DNA from: Dyadobacter sp. 50-39 | GTDB taxonomy: Bacteria > Bacteroidota > Bacteroidia > Cytophagales > Spirosomataceae | Direction: 5' to 3' | DNA length: 64,000 bases | NCBI GenBank assembly: GCA_001898145.1 | Contig: MKSR01000036.1 | Span: 186,001-250,000, forward strand | In this document: positions 39,619 to 48,398 of the stretch, piece after piece | How positions within the stretch are numbered: the stretch's first letter is position 1 | Layout: each line of letters starts with the position of its first letter | Translations under genes and position numbers: made by a program | The notes under the pieces: model-generated | What the model was told of the DNA's origin: nothing | Databases searched by the model: none | What the model saw: only the letters and a program-made list of their open reading frames with translations

Positions 39619-40158
39619 TTATTGGGCCGAAATTTTCTTCACTTTCGATTCGTCGATGTTAAATGCCTTCACGACTGCCTGGTAATTGTTCAGGTCCACT
39701 TCCGCATTGGCGCGTCCGTTCAGAAAGTCGGAGGGAACCACCACCACCCGGAATTCGAAACCGCGCGTCCAGTCGGTAGCCACATTGGCCAGGTTCACAT
39801 TGCCGTCCATGAAAATCATCATGTCATTGTCGGTTCTGTCGAAATTATAGGTAACCATGCCGTTGGGATTGGTCAGAAATGCGGTTTGCGGAAGCGGTCG
39901 GTAGGCTTTCAGGCCGCCTGCATCGTTCCAGTAAACATACACCAGCACTGCGTCCGAAGGCAGCACCTCGATGTTCTGCTGTTTGAAGTTCAGCGTATAA
40001 GAGTATTCGTTGGCGGCGGTGAAGTCAACTTTGACGATGTCGAAGGTTATTCCCAGTACATCGCCTCCCTGCGGGCCCGGATCGCCTTTCGGGCCACGGC
40101 AGCTTTGGAATAATGCAACAACAGCGAGCAACAGCAGGGGCAAGAGTTTTCTGTTCAT
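39619..40158 (-). CDS. Putative lipoprotein with a short collagen-like tract
   Basis: A 179-residue lipoprotein: signal peptide NRKLLPLLLLAVVALFQSC with lipobox FQSC, then RGPKGDPGPQGGDVLG, which is three to four collagen-type Gly-x-y triplets directly after the lipidated cysteine. The remainder (~residues 38-179) is a beta-rich domain (ITFDIVKVDFTAANEYSYTLNF, VLVYVYWNDAGGLKAYRPLPQ). No named domain is recognised. Short GPxGDxGPxG spacers at this position recur in Bacteroidota lipoproteins and may serve as a tether. Confidence 0.75.
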   Translation of the reverse strand: MNRKLLPLLLLAVVALFQSCRGPKGDPGPQGGDVLGITFDIVKVDFTAANEYSYTLNFKQQNIEVLPSDAVLVYVYWNDAGGLKAYRPLPQTAFLTNPNGMVTYNFDRTDNDMMIFMDGNVNLANVATDWTRGFEFRVVVVPSDFLNGRANAEVDLNNYQAVVKAFNIDESKVKKISAQ

Positions 40159-40347
40159 GACTTTGAGTTGAAATAATTGAGAAATCTGTTAAAAATTTGT
40201 GATTAGATGATGATGCAATTATAAAGTTTAAATCCCGATCAGGCATTAACCTTTGTTAACTAAAAAATGCCGTTCCACGCATCACAGGCAGGCATACACT
40301 GGAACACAGGACGGTAAGTAATTATTGTGTTTATAATGCAGGGATTG

Positions 40348-40379
40348 TTTGCGTAGATATTGTTTGCGTGCTACTTTTC
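40348..40379 (+). promoter_or_regulatory. Promoter of the OsmC-family gene
   Basis: TTTG at 40348-40351 (-33) and TACTTTTC at 40372-40379 (-7, one mismatch to TAnnTTTG) are separated by 20 bases. Predicted leader is about 40 bases before ATG 40425. Confidence 0.55.
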
Positions 40380-40424
40380 CCCAAAACAACGATTTCGGAT
40401 CAACTAACATTAAAAGCAACAACG

Positions 40425-40844
40425 ATGATTAACCGTAAAGCAACAGCGATTTGGAAAGGTACCGGCAAAGAAGGTACAGGTACGATCAGCACCCAGAGCA
40501 CCGTTCTGGAAAATACCCAGTATTCTTTCAATACCCGGTTCGCAGACGGTAAGGGAACCAATCCCGAAGAGCTGGTTGCGGCTGCTCACGCCGGATGTTT
40601 CGCCATGAAACTAAGCTTTGAGCTGAACGCGGCTGGCTTTACTGCCGATGAGCTGAACGCGACTGCGACGATCTCACTTGACCCCGCGCAGGGCAAAATC
40701 GTGAAAAGCGCGATCGAGCTGAAAGCCCAGGTTCCCGGCATCAGCGCCGAGCAGTTTGCCCAGGTTGCCGACAAGGCTAAAAAAGAGTGCCCGATCTCGC
40801 AGCTTCTGAACACGGAGATTACCTTGAATGCAGAGCTGGTATAG
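40425..40844 (+). CDS. OsmC-family peroxiredoxin-like protein
   Basis: Reduces organic hydroperoxides. The 139-residue protein from ATG 40425 has the paired redox cysteines Cys58 (AAAHAGCFAMKLSFEL) and Cys122 (KKECPISQLL) and the nearby Glu of NPEELVAAAHA expected for OsmC/Ohr enzymes. The N-terminal half shows the typical KATAIWKGTGKEGTGTIST strand pattern. A TTG-led extension to 40368 contains the promoter box and is rejected. No OhrR regulator is adjacent. Confidence 0.93.
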   Translation: MINRKATAIWKGTGKEGTGTISTQSTVLENTQYSFNTRFADGKGTNPEELVAAAHAGCFAMKLSFELNAAGFTADELNATATISLDPAQGKIVKSAIELKAQVPGISAEQFAQVADKAKKECPISQLLNTEITLNAELV

Positions 40845-40869
40845 GCATTGAAATTCCATTACTGACCAC

Positions 40870-40903
40870 TCGCCATGCTGCTTGCAGTGTGGCGATTTTT
40901 TTT
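40870..40903 (+). terminator. Intrinsic terminator after the OsmC gene
   Basis: TCGCCA…CTGC pairs with GCAG…TGGCGA with a TG/TG internal mismatch, followed by eight T. The T run reaches the stop codon of the convergent hemW gene. Confidence 0.82.
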
Positions 40904-42026
40904 ACTCGATAAAAAGATCGCTCGCGATGCGGTCGGCGAAAAGCTTACCCGCCTGGGTGAGCAGCAGAACGCCCGACTCCTGGGTGATCCAGCCCTTGCG
41001 GGTCATTTTGGCCAGCTCTTCACCGGCTTGCAGGGCGAATTCCCCCTCAGAGAGTGTTTTCAGCTTTTGCAGCTGGACCCCCCATTTGGTCCGAAGCCCG
41101 GTCAGAAGGTATTCATTGGTTTGGTCGGCGGCAGACAGCGTTTCGATGGTGGCAGGAATAAGCCCCTTGGCAATCGCGTCCAGGTAGCTGGCATTATGGG
41201 AGACATTGTACTGCCGGCTTGTGCCATTGTAGGAATGCGCGCTTGGGCCCACGCCCAGGTAAGGGTGCTGCTTCCAGTAGGAGCTGTTATGGTTGCTGTA
41301 AAGGCCGCCGCGGGCAAAATTGGAGATCTCATACTGCTCATAGCCTTTCTCTGCCAGCGAGCGGGTCAGTATTTCAAACTGCTCGGCGGCATATTCTTCC
41401 CCGATAGGGCTGATCTTTTTCTTTTTTAGCCAGCTTCCAAAAGCGGTTTGCGGCTCGATAGTCAGGCAGTAGGCCGAAATATGGGGCACATTTAACGTAA
41501 ATGCTTTGGAAAGATCACTGAGAAGAATGCTATGATCACCGGCGGGAATGGCATAGATCAAATCGATGGAGATATTGTCGATACCGGCCTGTTGCGCCAG
41601 TTTCACGCATTGCTCTGCCTCTATCGCCGAGTGCGCGCGGTTCATAAACCGCAGATGCGGCTCATGAAAAGACTGAATGCCGATACTCAGGCGGTTAATG
41701 CCCGCTTTGGCAAACATTTGAAGCGAGGCCGCATGCAGGTCGTCGGGATTGGCTTCGAGGGTAATTTCCGCATTGGGCGCTACGCGGAAATGCCGGTGAA
41801 TGGTCTCAAGCAGAAAATCCAGCTCCCCTTGGTCGAGCAGCGAGGGCGTGCCGCCGCCAAAATAAATGGTTTGCATATCCCCTTCCGGCAAATAGGATTT
41901 TCTCAAAACGATCTCGCGCGCTATCGCCTCCACTACCGCGCCCTTGTGGGAGGTGTTGGTACTGAAATGGAAATCGCAATAATGGCAAGCCTGTTTGCAG
42001 AAGGGGATATGAATGTATAAATGCAT
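40902..42026 (-). CDS. hemW: Radical SAM heme chaperone HemW
   Basis: A radical-SAM protein of the HemN-like family now known as HemW, which delivers heme to target proteins. From ATG 42026 it has 374 residues and starts directly with HLYIHIPFCKQACHYCDF, giving the cluster cysteines Cys10, Cys14 and Cys17. The F after the third Cys (CDF) and the short N-terminus distinguish HemW from true coproporphyrinogen oxidase HemN. Further motifs are YFGGGTPSLL and GIQSF. The ATG shares its A with the stop TAA of the upstream TonB receptor gene, indicating translational coupling. A start seven codons upstream is less likely. Confidence 0.93.
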   Translation of the reverse strand: MHLYIHIPFCKQACHYCDFHFSTNTSHKGAVVEAIAREIVLRKSYLPEGDMQTIYFGGGTPSLLDQGELDFLLETIHRHFRVAPNAEITLEANPDDLHAASLQMFAKAGINRLSIGIQSFHEPHLRFMNRAHSAIEAEQCVKLAQQAGIDNISIDLIYAIPAGDHSILLSDLSKAFTLNVPHISAYCLTIEPQTAFGSWLKKKKISPIGEEYAAEQFEILTRSLAEKGYEQYEISNFARGGLYSNHNSSYWKQHPYLGVGPSAHSYNGTSRQYNVSHNASYLDAIAKGLIPATIETLSAADQTNEYLLTGLRTKWGVQLQKLKTLSEGEFALQAGEELAKMTRKGWITQESGVLLLTQAGKLFADRIASDLFIE

Positions 42027-44098
42027 TATTTTGAATTTTTCTGCCACTCCCAGCCGACTTTCACACCGGCCCAGAGGTTATTTTTCGGCGCGGCATTGTA
42101 GTAGCGGTTACCGAACGCGTTCAGATCGTAACCCAGGCTGTAAATGCCTGCATTAACCTTCTCGGCCGATGCTGACAGCTCACTGTAAAAATGTTGTCCC
42201 CAGCTTTTCTTCCAGCTCACGCGCGCTGTCCACTGGTTGTAAGCCGTGTTTTTAACCGTATTGGCATCGTTAAGGTAGAACGAATCGCCATGCTGGTAGG
42301 TGACAAATGCCGAAAGGCCGTATTTGAGCAGCACATCCAGGCCGGTCGATTGTGAAAAACGCGGAATGCCCGGAATCAGTTTCCCGCTCAGGTCGGCGTC
42401 GGCCTGCTGGAACTGCTCGTAGGTGTATTTGGTGTAAGTGCCCGTATTCCATAGTTTGAGCATGACCGGCAGTTTCGGCCCGGAAAGAATGTCCCATCCG
42501 ATGGTCCATTCAAGGCCTTGCTGCCGCGTTTTGCCCGCATTGACAAAATACTCTGCGCCAGCCTGGTCGAGCCTTCGCACGATCGCGTTGCGCAGACCGA
42601 AGTGGTAGACGCTGATCTCCCCGGAAATCACTTTCCCGATCTTACGGATGCCGATTTCGGTGTTGTTTCCTTTTTCCGCTTCCAGGTCTTTGCGGAACCC
42701 GCCCGCCGAAGGGCGCACTTCCTGCAAGGTAGGGGGGGAGAAGCCGCCGCTGTACGAGGCGGTCACCGACCAGTTGCCGGCAATGACCTTGTTGGCCGCA
42801 AAGCGCGGGATGAATATGCCGTCGAAAGTCTTTTGGTCTTTGTTAAACGGCAGCGGAAAGTAGCGCTCGTAGCGGTATTTAGAGGTATTGTAGCTTAATC
42901 CCGCGCTCAGCGTAAGGTCTGTGAGAAGTGTCGCTTCGAGCTGGCTGAAAACTGAAAGATTGGCCGTGCGAATGTCTTCGACTGTCTGCTGCTTGTCGGC
43001 AACGCCCGCTTTGTTGTCATAATTCCGCTGGGCGGATTTGCCGTACTGCCATTCAAAACCGCTGGTCCAGTTGGTTTTCAGATTGCCCCATTCGGACTTG
43101 TTTTGCCAGATGTTGCGGCCGCCCACACCATTCTCATCGCGTTTTTCAAAGTTGGAGATAAATGGGTTGGCAAAGTCGGTAAAGGTCAGATACAACGCGG
43201 TAGCCTGGCTCCATTTCTCAGATAGCTGCAACACGTAATTACCCCCCAGCAGCGCCAGCCGGGTATAGATCGCTGCCCTTTGCGCCTGGCTGCCCGGCAG
43301 GGTAGGTGTGGGCTGGCGGGCGAGTTTAGGGTCGGTTTGATACTGGGCCAGGTTAATGCCGCCCGGCGTCTGGTAATAAAGGTCCGAATACATACCCAGC
43401 AGCGAGAGCGTACCTTTTTCGCCTATGCTGGAAGAGGAGCTGAACCGGATCGCATCGCGCGCCATTGCGCTGTGGTTGCGGTAGCCGTCCTGCTGGCTAT
43501 GGCCGTATTGAATCGAAATATCACCGATTTGCAGCGTAGAATTCCGGCTTTGAAAGCCGTATTTGCCCAAGCTCACGCTTTGCTCTGCCCGGTTCAGATA
43601 CGGGTTGTCCGGCCGACTCTGCATGAGCACCACGCCGCCCGTGCCCGCCCCGTACAGACTGCTGCCGGGGCCTTTGATCACTTCCATACTTTGAATGGCC
43701 CCATAATCGACCGAGTTCAGCGGTGTATTGCCGCTGGCATCGGTGAAGGGAATGCCGTTCCAGTAAAACTTTACATTACGCACCCCGAACGGGGAGCGTA
43801 TCAAACTGCCGCGGACCGAGAACCGGTAGCTGCCCGGCGAGCGCTCTTCCATGCGAACGCCGGGGATGGTGTTGACCGCATTGGCCCAGGTGTAGTTGGA
43901 GAACCGGCCCAGCGAGCGTGGAGAGAGCATCCCAACTGTGGCGGTGGTCGTCAGGGGTTCTTTATCGGATTCAAAGGCGTGTACGGTCAGCTCGCCAAGC
44001 TGGCGCGCTTGCAGCGAATCGCTTTGCGCAGAAGCCGGCCCTGAATCATGGAAAATGATCAAGGCGGCAAAAAGGCCGGTAATACAGGTTTTGAGCAT
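42026..44098 (-). CDS. TonB-dependent outer-membrane receptor
   Basis: A 690-residue TonB-dependent receptor with a signal peptide (CITGLFAALIIFHDSGPASAQ). No carboxypeptidase-regulatory domain is present; the plug begins at once (LGELTVHAFESDKEPLTTTATVGMLS, residues ~33-60, including VRMEERSPGSYRFSVRG, GPGSSLYGAGTGGVVLMQSR) and is followed by a 22-strand-type barrel (e.g. GFSPPTLQEVRPS). This architecture is usual for siderophore or heme receptors. Overlap with hemW by one base suggests an iron or heme cargo (inference). Confidence 0.9.
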   Translation of the reverse strand: MLKTCITGLFAALIIFHDSGPASAQSDSLQARQLGELTVHAFESDKEPLTTTATVGMLSPRSLGRFSNYTWANAVNTIPGVRMEERSPGSYRFSVRGSLIRSPFGVRNVKFYWNGIPFTDASGNTPLNSVDYGAIQSMEVIKGPGSSLYGAGTGGVVLMQSRPDNPYLNRAEQSVSLGKYGFQSRNSTLQIGDISIQYGHSQQDGYRNHSAMARDAIRFSSSSSIGEKGTLSLLGMYSDLYYQTPGGINLAQYQTDPKLARQPTPTLPGSQAQRAAIYTRLALLGGNYVLQLSEKWSQATALYLTFTDFANPFISNFEKRDENGVGGRNIWQNKSEWGNLKTNWTSGFEWQYGKSAQRNYDNKAGVADKQQTVEDIRTANLSVFSQLEATLLTDLTLSAGLSYNTSKYRYERYFPLPFNKDQKTFDGIFIPRFAANKVIAGNWSVTASYSGGFSPPTLQEVRPSAGGFRKDLEAEKGNNTEIGIRKIGKVISGEISVYHFGLRNAIVRRLDQAGAEYFVNAGKTRQQGLEWTIGWDILSGPKLPVMLKLWNTGTYTKYTYEQFQQADADLSGKLIPGIPRFSQSTGLDVLLKYGLSAFVTYQHGDSFYLNDANTVKNTAYNQWTARVSWKKSWGQHFYSELSASAEKVNAGIYSLGYDLNAFGNRYYNAAPKNNLWAGVKVGWEWQKNSK

Positions 44099-44331
44099 AC
44101 AGGTTTAGGGGTACATTAATAAAATGCAAAGCTGATCATAAATGCCAACAGTTTCAATATGTCAACAGGGGCTTAACCGCCCGGGTTGGTGCGAAGTTCA
44201 GCGACTCCGGGCGCGCTGAGAAGAATTTTCTACAAAAAATGCGCCGATTCGCTCTATACGTGCTGGTAGGATTTTTGCTCAGCAAGCACTAGTCGCACAT
44301 TTAATTGAAACAAACCTTAATACCCAAAAGC

Positions 44332-44790
44332 ATGAAAAAGATCACCTGGATTGTCGCCTCTCTGATGCTGGTCGGCACACTTTCACTGACAAGCTGTTCA
44401 GACAAAACAAAAGACTCTGCGAAGGACACCGTAGAGGAAGCTAAAAACGATATGGACGAAAACGTGGCTGACGCCAAAGCCGATATCAAAGAAGCAGGGG
44501 ATGATTTTGAGGCAAAAGTCAAGGAGGATAAAGACGAGCTCAAAAAGGATATCGACGATGCGATCAGCAAACTGGACCGTAAAATAGAGGAGGCCGATGC
44601 CAAAATCGACAAAGCTGCCGACAAAGAAAAAGCCAAATGGCGCGAGCGCAAAAAAGAGCTGAATGCTGAAAAAGAAGAGCTGCAAGATTCCTGGAAGCGC
44701 GCCCAGAACGAGACTGCCGACAAGTGGGACGAGTTCAAGGCAAACACCAAAGAAAAAATCGCTAAAGTAAAGGCAGATCTGAACGACTAA
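44332..44790 (+). CDS. Coiled-coil lipoprotein
   Basis: A 152-residue lipoprotein from ATG 44332 (signal peptide KKITWIVASLMLVGTLSLTSC, lipobox LTSC). The mature part is almost all charged helix, rich in Lys, Asp, Glu and Ala (EEAKNDMDENVADAKADIKEAGDDFEAKVKEDKDELKKDIDDAISKLDRKIEEADAKIDKAADKE), with heptad-like spacing typical of a long coiled coil. Similar small apolipoprotein-like or LEA-like lipoproteins are common in Bacteroidota; function is unknown. A TTG nine codons upstream is unlikely. Confidence 0.78.
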   Translation: MKKITWIVASLMLVGTLSLTSCSDKTKDSAKDTVEEAKNDMDENVADAKADIKEAGDDFEAKVKEDKDELKKDIDDAISKLDRKIEEADAKIDKAADKEKAKWRERKKELNAEKEELQDSWKRAQNETADKWDEFKANTKEKIAKVKADLND

Positions 44791-44817
44791 TAAATTGATG
44801 AGGGTTATGGAATAATG

Positions 44818-44849
44818 AAAAATGCTCCGGTTTTTCGGAGCATTTTTTT
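44818..44849. terminator. Bidirectional intrinsic terminator
   Basis: AAAAATGCTCCG and CGGAGCATTTTT form a perfect stem around GTTTTT, between the coiled-coil lipoprotein gene and the convergent ctlX gene. Confidence 0.9.
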
Positions 44850-44850
44850 G

Positions 44851-45807
44851 TTACCGGACCGGCAGATGGATCTCAGTCATCATGCACCGGGCCGAGCCGC
44901 CGCCGTTGCCTTCAATGACTGAAAGGTCCGTATGCAGCAGCCGCGCGTAGTCATCCAGGCGGTCTTTCTGCCGCGGCGTGAGCGACTCGAAAGCCTGGGT
45001 GGACATAACCAGGAACTTTTCGCCTTTCAGGTTGCGCACCATGAGCATATTGCCCGCAAAATGCCGCATTTGGTCAAGCGATATCTCAATGATATCCTTA
45101 TGGGTTTCTTCCAGCACGGATCTGACCATTAACCGCTCGTCGGGATCTTTGATTGCTTCCAGGCACACGACCGCAAAGATGTCTCCTACGCACATGAGCA
45201 CATTAGTATGGTAAATAGGCCTGTCTTGCTCGTCAGAAGCGGAAAATGCGATGATTTCATATCCCATCGCGTCGGCAAATGCGTCGAGCACCTCGCGGTG
45301 CGTGCGTGGGGAAAGGCAGGCGTAGGCGATTTTGTAGCGCCGGTCGAAAACCATGCTGCCGGTGCCTTCCAGGTATTTACCCTCTTTTTCAAAATGGGTC
45401 AGATCAATTACTTCTTCCACATTGAAATCACTGCCGAGTGATTCGATAATGTCGCTGCGGCGTTCCAGACGCCGGTTTTCGGCCATCATCGGGTAGAGCA
45501 CCACCTTGCCGCTCTGGTGAAAGGACACCCAGTTGTTGGAAAAAACAGCGTCGGGGCGGTCGACCTGGTCGGTATCCTCGAAGATATGCAGTTCAAGGCC
45601 GGCTTTTTGCAGCTGGTCGATCATCAGCTCGAATTCTTCGCGGGCGGTTTGCTGGGCTGTGTCCCTGGTCTGGTCGGCCAACGATTTTTGCTGAAACTCG
45701 TTGCTGGCCGCGGTTTGATGGTTGAAACCAAACCGCATGGGCCTGATCATCATGATCCGGGCAGTGGATTGCGGCTGGATTTGAGTCGATGAAGTGATCA
45801 CGCGCAT
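44851..45807 (-). CDS. ctlX: Citrulline utilisation hydrolase CtlX (arginine-deiminase fold)
   Basis: A 318-residue guanidino-group-modifying enzyme of the CtlX type, which hydrolyses citrulline to ornithine, ammonia and CO2. Family stretches visible are MIRPMRFGFNHQTAASNEFQQ, DRPDAVFSNNWVSFHQSGKVVLYPMMAENRRLERR, YLEGTGSMVFDR, and YHTNVLMCVGD. The nucleophile is the Cys about ten residues from the C-terminus in GNGGGSARCMMTEIHLP. The next gene upstream on the same strand is an arginine deiminase-like enzyme 60 bases away, so the pair would convert arginine to ornithine. Confidence 0.88.
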   Translation of the reverse strand: MRVITSSTQIQPQSTARIMMIRPMRFGFNHQTAASNEFQQKSLADQTRDTAQQTAREEFELMIDQLQKAGLELHIFEDTDQVDRPDAVFSNNWVSFHQSGKVVLYPMMAENRRLERRSDIIESLGSDFNVEEVIDLTHFEKEGKYLEGTGSMVFDRRYKIAYACLSPRTHREVLDAFADAMGYEIIAFSASDEQDRPIYHTNVLMCVGDIFAVVCLEAIKDPDERLMVRSVLEETHKDIIEISLDQMRHFAGNMLMVRNLKGEKFLVMSTQAFESLTPRQKDRLDDYARLLHTDLSVIEGNGGGSARCMMTEIHLPVR

Positions 45808-45867
45808 AGGAGTAGTGGTTTTAAATGCCTTTATGCAATTTACAATTCAAACACCTGGATTACAATA

Positions 45868-47325
45868 CTAAAGTTCACGAAAAAGGGGCATGCTCATGCA
45901 GTGCGAGCCGCCTCGCGCGCGGGAAAGCTCAGCGGAGGGCAAGGTGATGAAAGTGTCTGTCAGCTGCTGTGGCATTAGTTCATCATTTTCAAATTTTTCC
46001 AAAAGTCTTTTGGCGCTGATGACCTTAAAGCCTTCCTTTTTAAATGCTTCCAGGGTCTTATCGTTGCGGTCATAGCCGATCACCACCCCATCGCGCAGGG
46101 CCAGCAGGTTGCACGAGTCGGTCCACTGCTCGCGCTCGCCATAGGGGAATTCGTTGCCGCCCGAGTAAATGAAGCGCACTTTACCGGTCACGCCCAGCTC
46201 ATCGCGGCTGATTTCGGTCAGCAGATCTTCCAGGTTGTCGATCTCGCGCGGCTGCTGCTGGCTTCCTTTGACAAACTGCAAGATCCGGAACTCTTTATTT
46301 ACATCCACAGGGGCGAAAAAATGCAGCACATCCTTTTTGCGCGCCTCATCGCCCACCCGGGCAATGGAGCCCAGCAGCACCCACACATCTTTTTTGACCT
46401 GGGTGAAAACCGTGTCAATGTGCATATAATCCCGTTTTTTGGGGATTTTGATAATGGTGATTTTTTCGACCACCTTTTTATCAAACAAAATCTTCATTAC
46501 CTGCTGGGCAGCATAAATGGAGGTGCGCTCACTGCAACCGATCAAAAGATGGCCCGGCGCGACCATCATCACATCCCCGCCTTCGAGCGTGCAGCGGTGG
46601 TAGTCGCTGGCCTTCTCATCGTCAGGCAACAAAAAATGCCGCTCGTTTTCGGGTATTTCGATGATATTCTGCTTTAAATGGGCAAACATCGGATGGTAAA
46701 AGAACACGAACTGGGCCAGTATCGACTCGCGGGTGCGGGCGGCCTTGGCCGGTTTGTTGAGCAGGATATGGTCGTTGATCACAATGCCGATATCGCGCGT
46801 GAAGATCAGGTTGGGCAGCGGCGCGAAAAGCATTCTTTTATCTGAGCAGTAGCCTGAAATGAAAATGCGGGCCAGCTCATGGGCGTCAAATCCTGCCAGC
46901 TCCTGCTGGACCTGGTAGGAGCAGCGCTCGATCCCGCAGATGGCCGCTGTGAGCTTGGTGCGGATTTGGGCATCTTCCAGAATCTCGCCCAGCAGCCGCT
47001 GGATGTCTACCACATGGTCGGAGGCGAAGTATTGCTCGGTGCCGGGGATAAAAAAGGAGCGGGTCGGATCATCGTTGATCTGGCTGAGCTTACCTTTAAT
47101 TTTTTTGGGATCCAGAAAGTACAGCAGCAGTTTTACGTAGTAGTCGTACTCCTTTCTGCGCATGGTGTCAAGGTGCACAATGTCCTCAAAGAGCCAGTCC
47201 TGGGCCTTGCTGGGCACTACTTTGCCCAGGCCGCGGTCGGGGCTGTGGATCAGCAGCCTTCGAAGGGTGCCCGTCTCGGAGCTTACCCCGACGGGCAGTG
47301 CAGCTATCGGATTATTAGTCATCAT
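45868..47325 (-). CDS. Arginine deiminase-family protein
   Basis: A guanidine-modifying enzyme of about 485 residues from ATG 47325, longer than the usual ~410 of bacterial arginine deiminase. Core motifs are FTRDIGIVINDHILLNKPAKAARTRES, TLEGGDVMMVAPGHLLIGCSERTS, and the C-terminal nucleophile Cys476 in GGSHCMSMPLFREL. The metal-independent catalytic pattern (Glu/Asp, His, Cys) is intact. A 23-residue extension from TTG 47394 is unlikely. With CtlX downstream, arginine would be deiminated twice; no carbamate kinase or ornithine transcarbamylase is adjacent, so this is not the ATP-yielding ADI pathway. Strict arginine specificity is inferred. Confidence 0.85.
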   Translation of the reverse strand: MMTNNPIAALPVGVSSETGTLRRLLIHSPDRGLGKVVPSKAQDWLFEDIVHLDTMRRKEYDYYVKLLLYFLDPKKIKGKLSQINDDPTRSFFIPGTEQYFASDHVVDIQRLLGEILEDAQIRTKLTAAICGIERCSYQVQQELAGFDAHELARIFISGYCSDKRMLFAPLPNLIFTRDIGIVINDHILLNKPAKAARTRESILAQFVFFYHPMFAHLKQNIIEIPENERHFLLPDDEKASDYHRCTLEGGDVMMVAPGHLLIGCSERTSIYAAQQVMKILFDKKVVEKITIIKIPKKRDYMHIDTVFTQVKKDVWVLLGSIARVGDEARKKDVLHFFAPVDVNKEFRILQFVKGSQQQPREIDNLEDLLTEISRDELGVTGKVRFIYSGGNEFPYGEREQWTDSCNLLALRDGVVIGYDRNDKTLEAFKKEGFKVISAKRLLEKFENDELMPQQLTDTFITLPSAELSRARGGSHCMSMPLFREL

Positions 47326-47530
47326 GAAGTGTTTGGAACGCTGGGGGCGCAAAGTAAATGTTTCTTGGGGAATTAAAAACCAGCCTTTGTCCAACCCGTT
47401 TATTCTCTGACCGTTTAAGGGATAAATATCGCGCTGGCGGGAACATCCTGCCCTTTAAAAAGGTTGTAGAAAATAGGTGGCCCGTACTTTAAGACATTGA
47501 TGCTCATTTTCATTTACGGCTAATGCGTAT

Positions 47531-47538
47531 TACTTTTG
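47531..47538 (+). promoter_or_regulatory. -7 box of the suf operon
   Basis: TACTTTTG fits TAnnTTTG exactly. An imperfect T-rich -33 region (TTTT at 47507-47510) lies 20 bases upstream. It sets the start at ATG 47580 with a leader of about 35 bases and argues against longer readings of the frame from 47523. Confidence 0.55.
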
Positions 47539-47579
47539 CGGGAAATTACCACGAACTATCTTTTAAGTATAAATCAGTT

Positions 47580-48338
47580 ATGCTCTCTATTAATGACTTG
47601 CGTGCCTCCATTGAAGGTAAGGAAATATTAAAAGGCATCAATCTGGAAGTAAAGCCGGGTGAAGTGCATGCGATTATGGGGCCTAATGGTTCCGGTAAAA
47701 GTACTTTGGCTTCGGTGTTGGCAGGACGGGAAGAATACGAGGTTACTGGCGGAAATGTAGTTTTTGACGGAAAGCAAATCCTGGAACTGGCTCCCGAAGA
47801 AAGAGCTGCGGAAGGTATTTTCCTTGCATTCCAATATCCGGTGGAAATTCCCGGCGTTACCACCATCAATTTTCTGAAAACGGCTGTTAACGAGATCCGT
47901 AAATATAAAGGCGAAAGCCCGCTGGACGCTGCCCAGTTTTTGAAAATGGTGCGCGAGAAGGCCAAGCTGGTAAGCATGAATGATTCGCTGCTGAAACGCG
48001 CGTTGAACGAAGGCTTCTCCGGCGGAGAGAAAAAACGCAACGAGATCTTTCAGATGGCTGTTCTTGAACCCAAGCTGGCGATTTTGGATGAGACCGACTC
48101 GGGCCTGGATATCGATGCGCTGCGCATCGTGGCAGAAGGGGTTAACTCGCTTCGCTCTCCGGAGCGTTCCACCATCGTTGTAACGCATTACCAGCGCCTT
48201 TTGGACTACATCGTGCCGGATTACGTACACGTTCTCTACAAAGGCCGCATCGTCAAGTCAGGTCCGAAAGAGCTTGCCCTTGAACTGGAAGAAAAAGGTT
48301 ACGATTGGATCAAAGCGGAAGTAGAAGCGGTAGGTTAA
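47580..48338 (+). CDS. sufC: Fe-S assembly ATPase SufC
   Basis: ABC-type ATPase of the SufBCD iron-sulfur scaffold. The 252-residue protein has Walker [10 protein letters not shown], the Suf-specific signature [13 protein letters not shown], and Walker [13 protein letters not shown]. Genes for SufD and SufS follow. SufB is not in the window; in many Cytophagales sufB is the gene just before sufC, but here the upstream gene is a minus-strand deiminase, so sufB must be elsewhere. Confidence 0.95.
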   Translation: MLSINDLRASIEGKEILKGINLEVKPGEVHAIMGPNGSGKSTLASVLAGREEYEVTGGNVVFDGKQILELAPEERAAEGIFLAFQYPVEIPGVTTINFLKTAVNEIRKYKGESPLDAAQFLKMVREKAKLVSMNDSLLKRALNEGFSGGEKKRNEIFQMAVLEPKLAILDETDSGLDIDALRIVAEGVNSLRSPERSTIVVTHYQRLLDYIVPDYVHVLYKGRIVKSGPKELALELEEKGYDWIKAEVEAVG

Positions 48339-48398
48339 GCATAAAGGCAGATTGTCAACCCGAAACTTAACCCAACACAGCACCATACCCCATTATCG

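Noticed and set aside
40242-40272. GGCATTAAC … GTTAAC … AATGCC inverted repeat before the OsmC gene
   Set aside because: The inner stem is only five pairs and the outer arms are out of register; not strong enough to list as a site.
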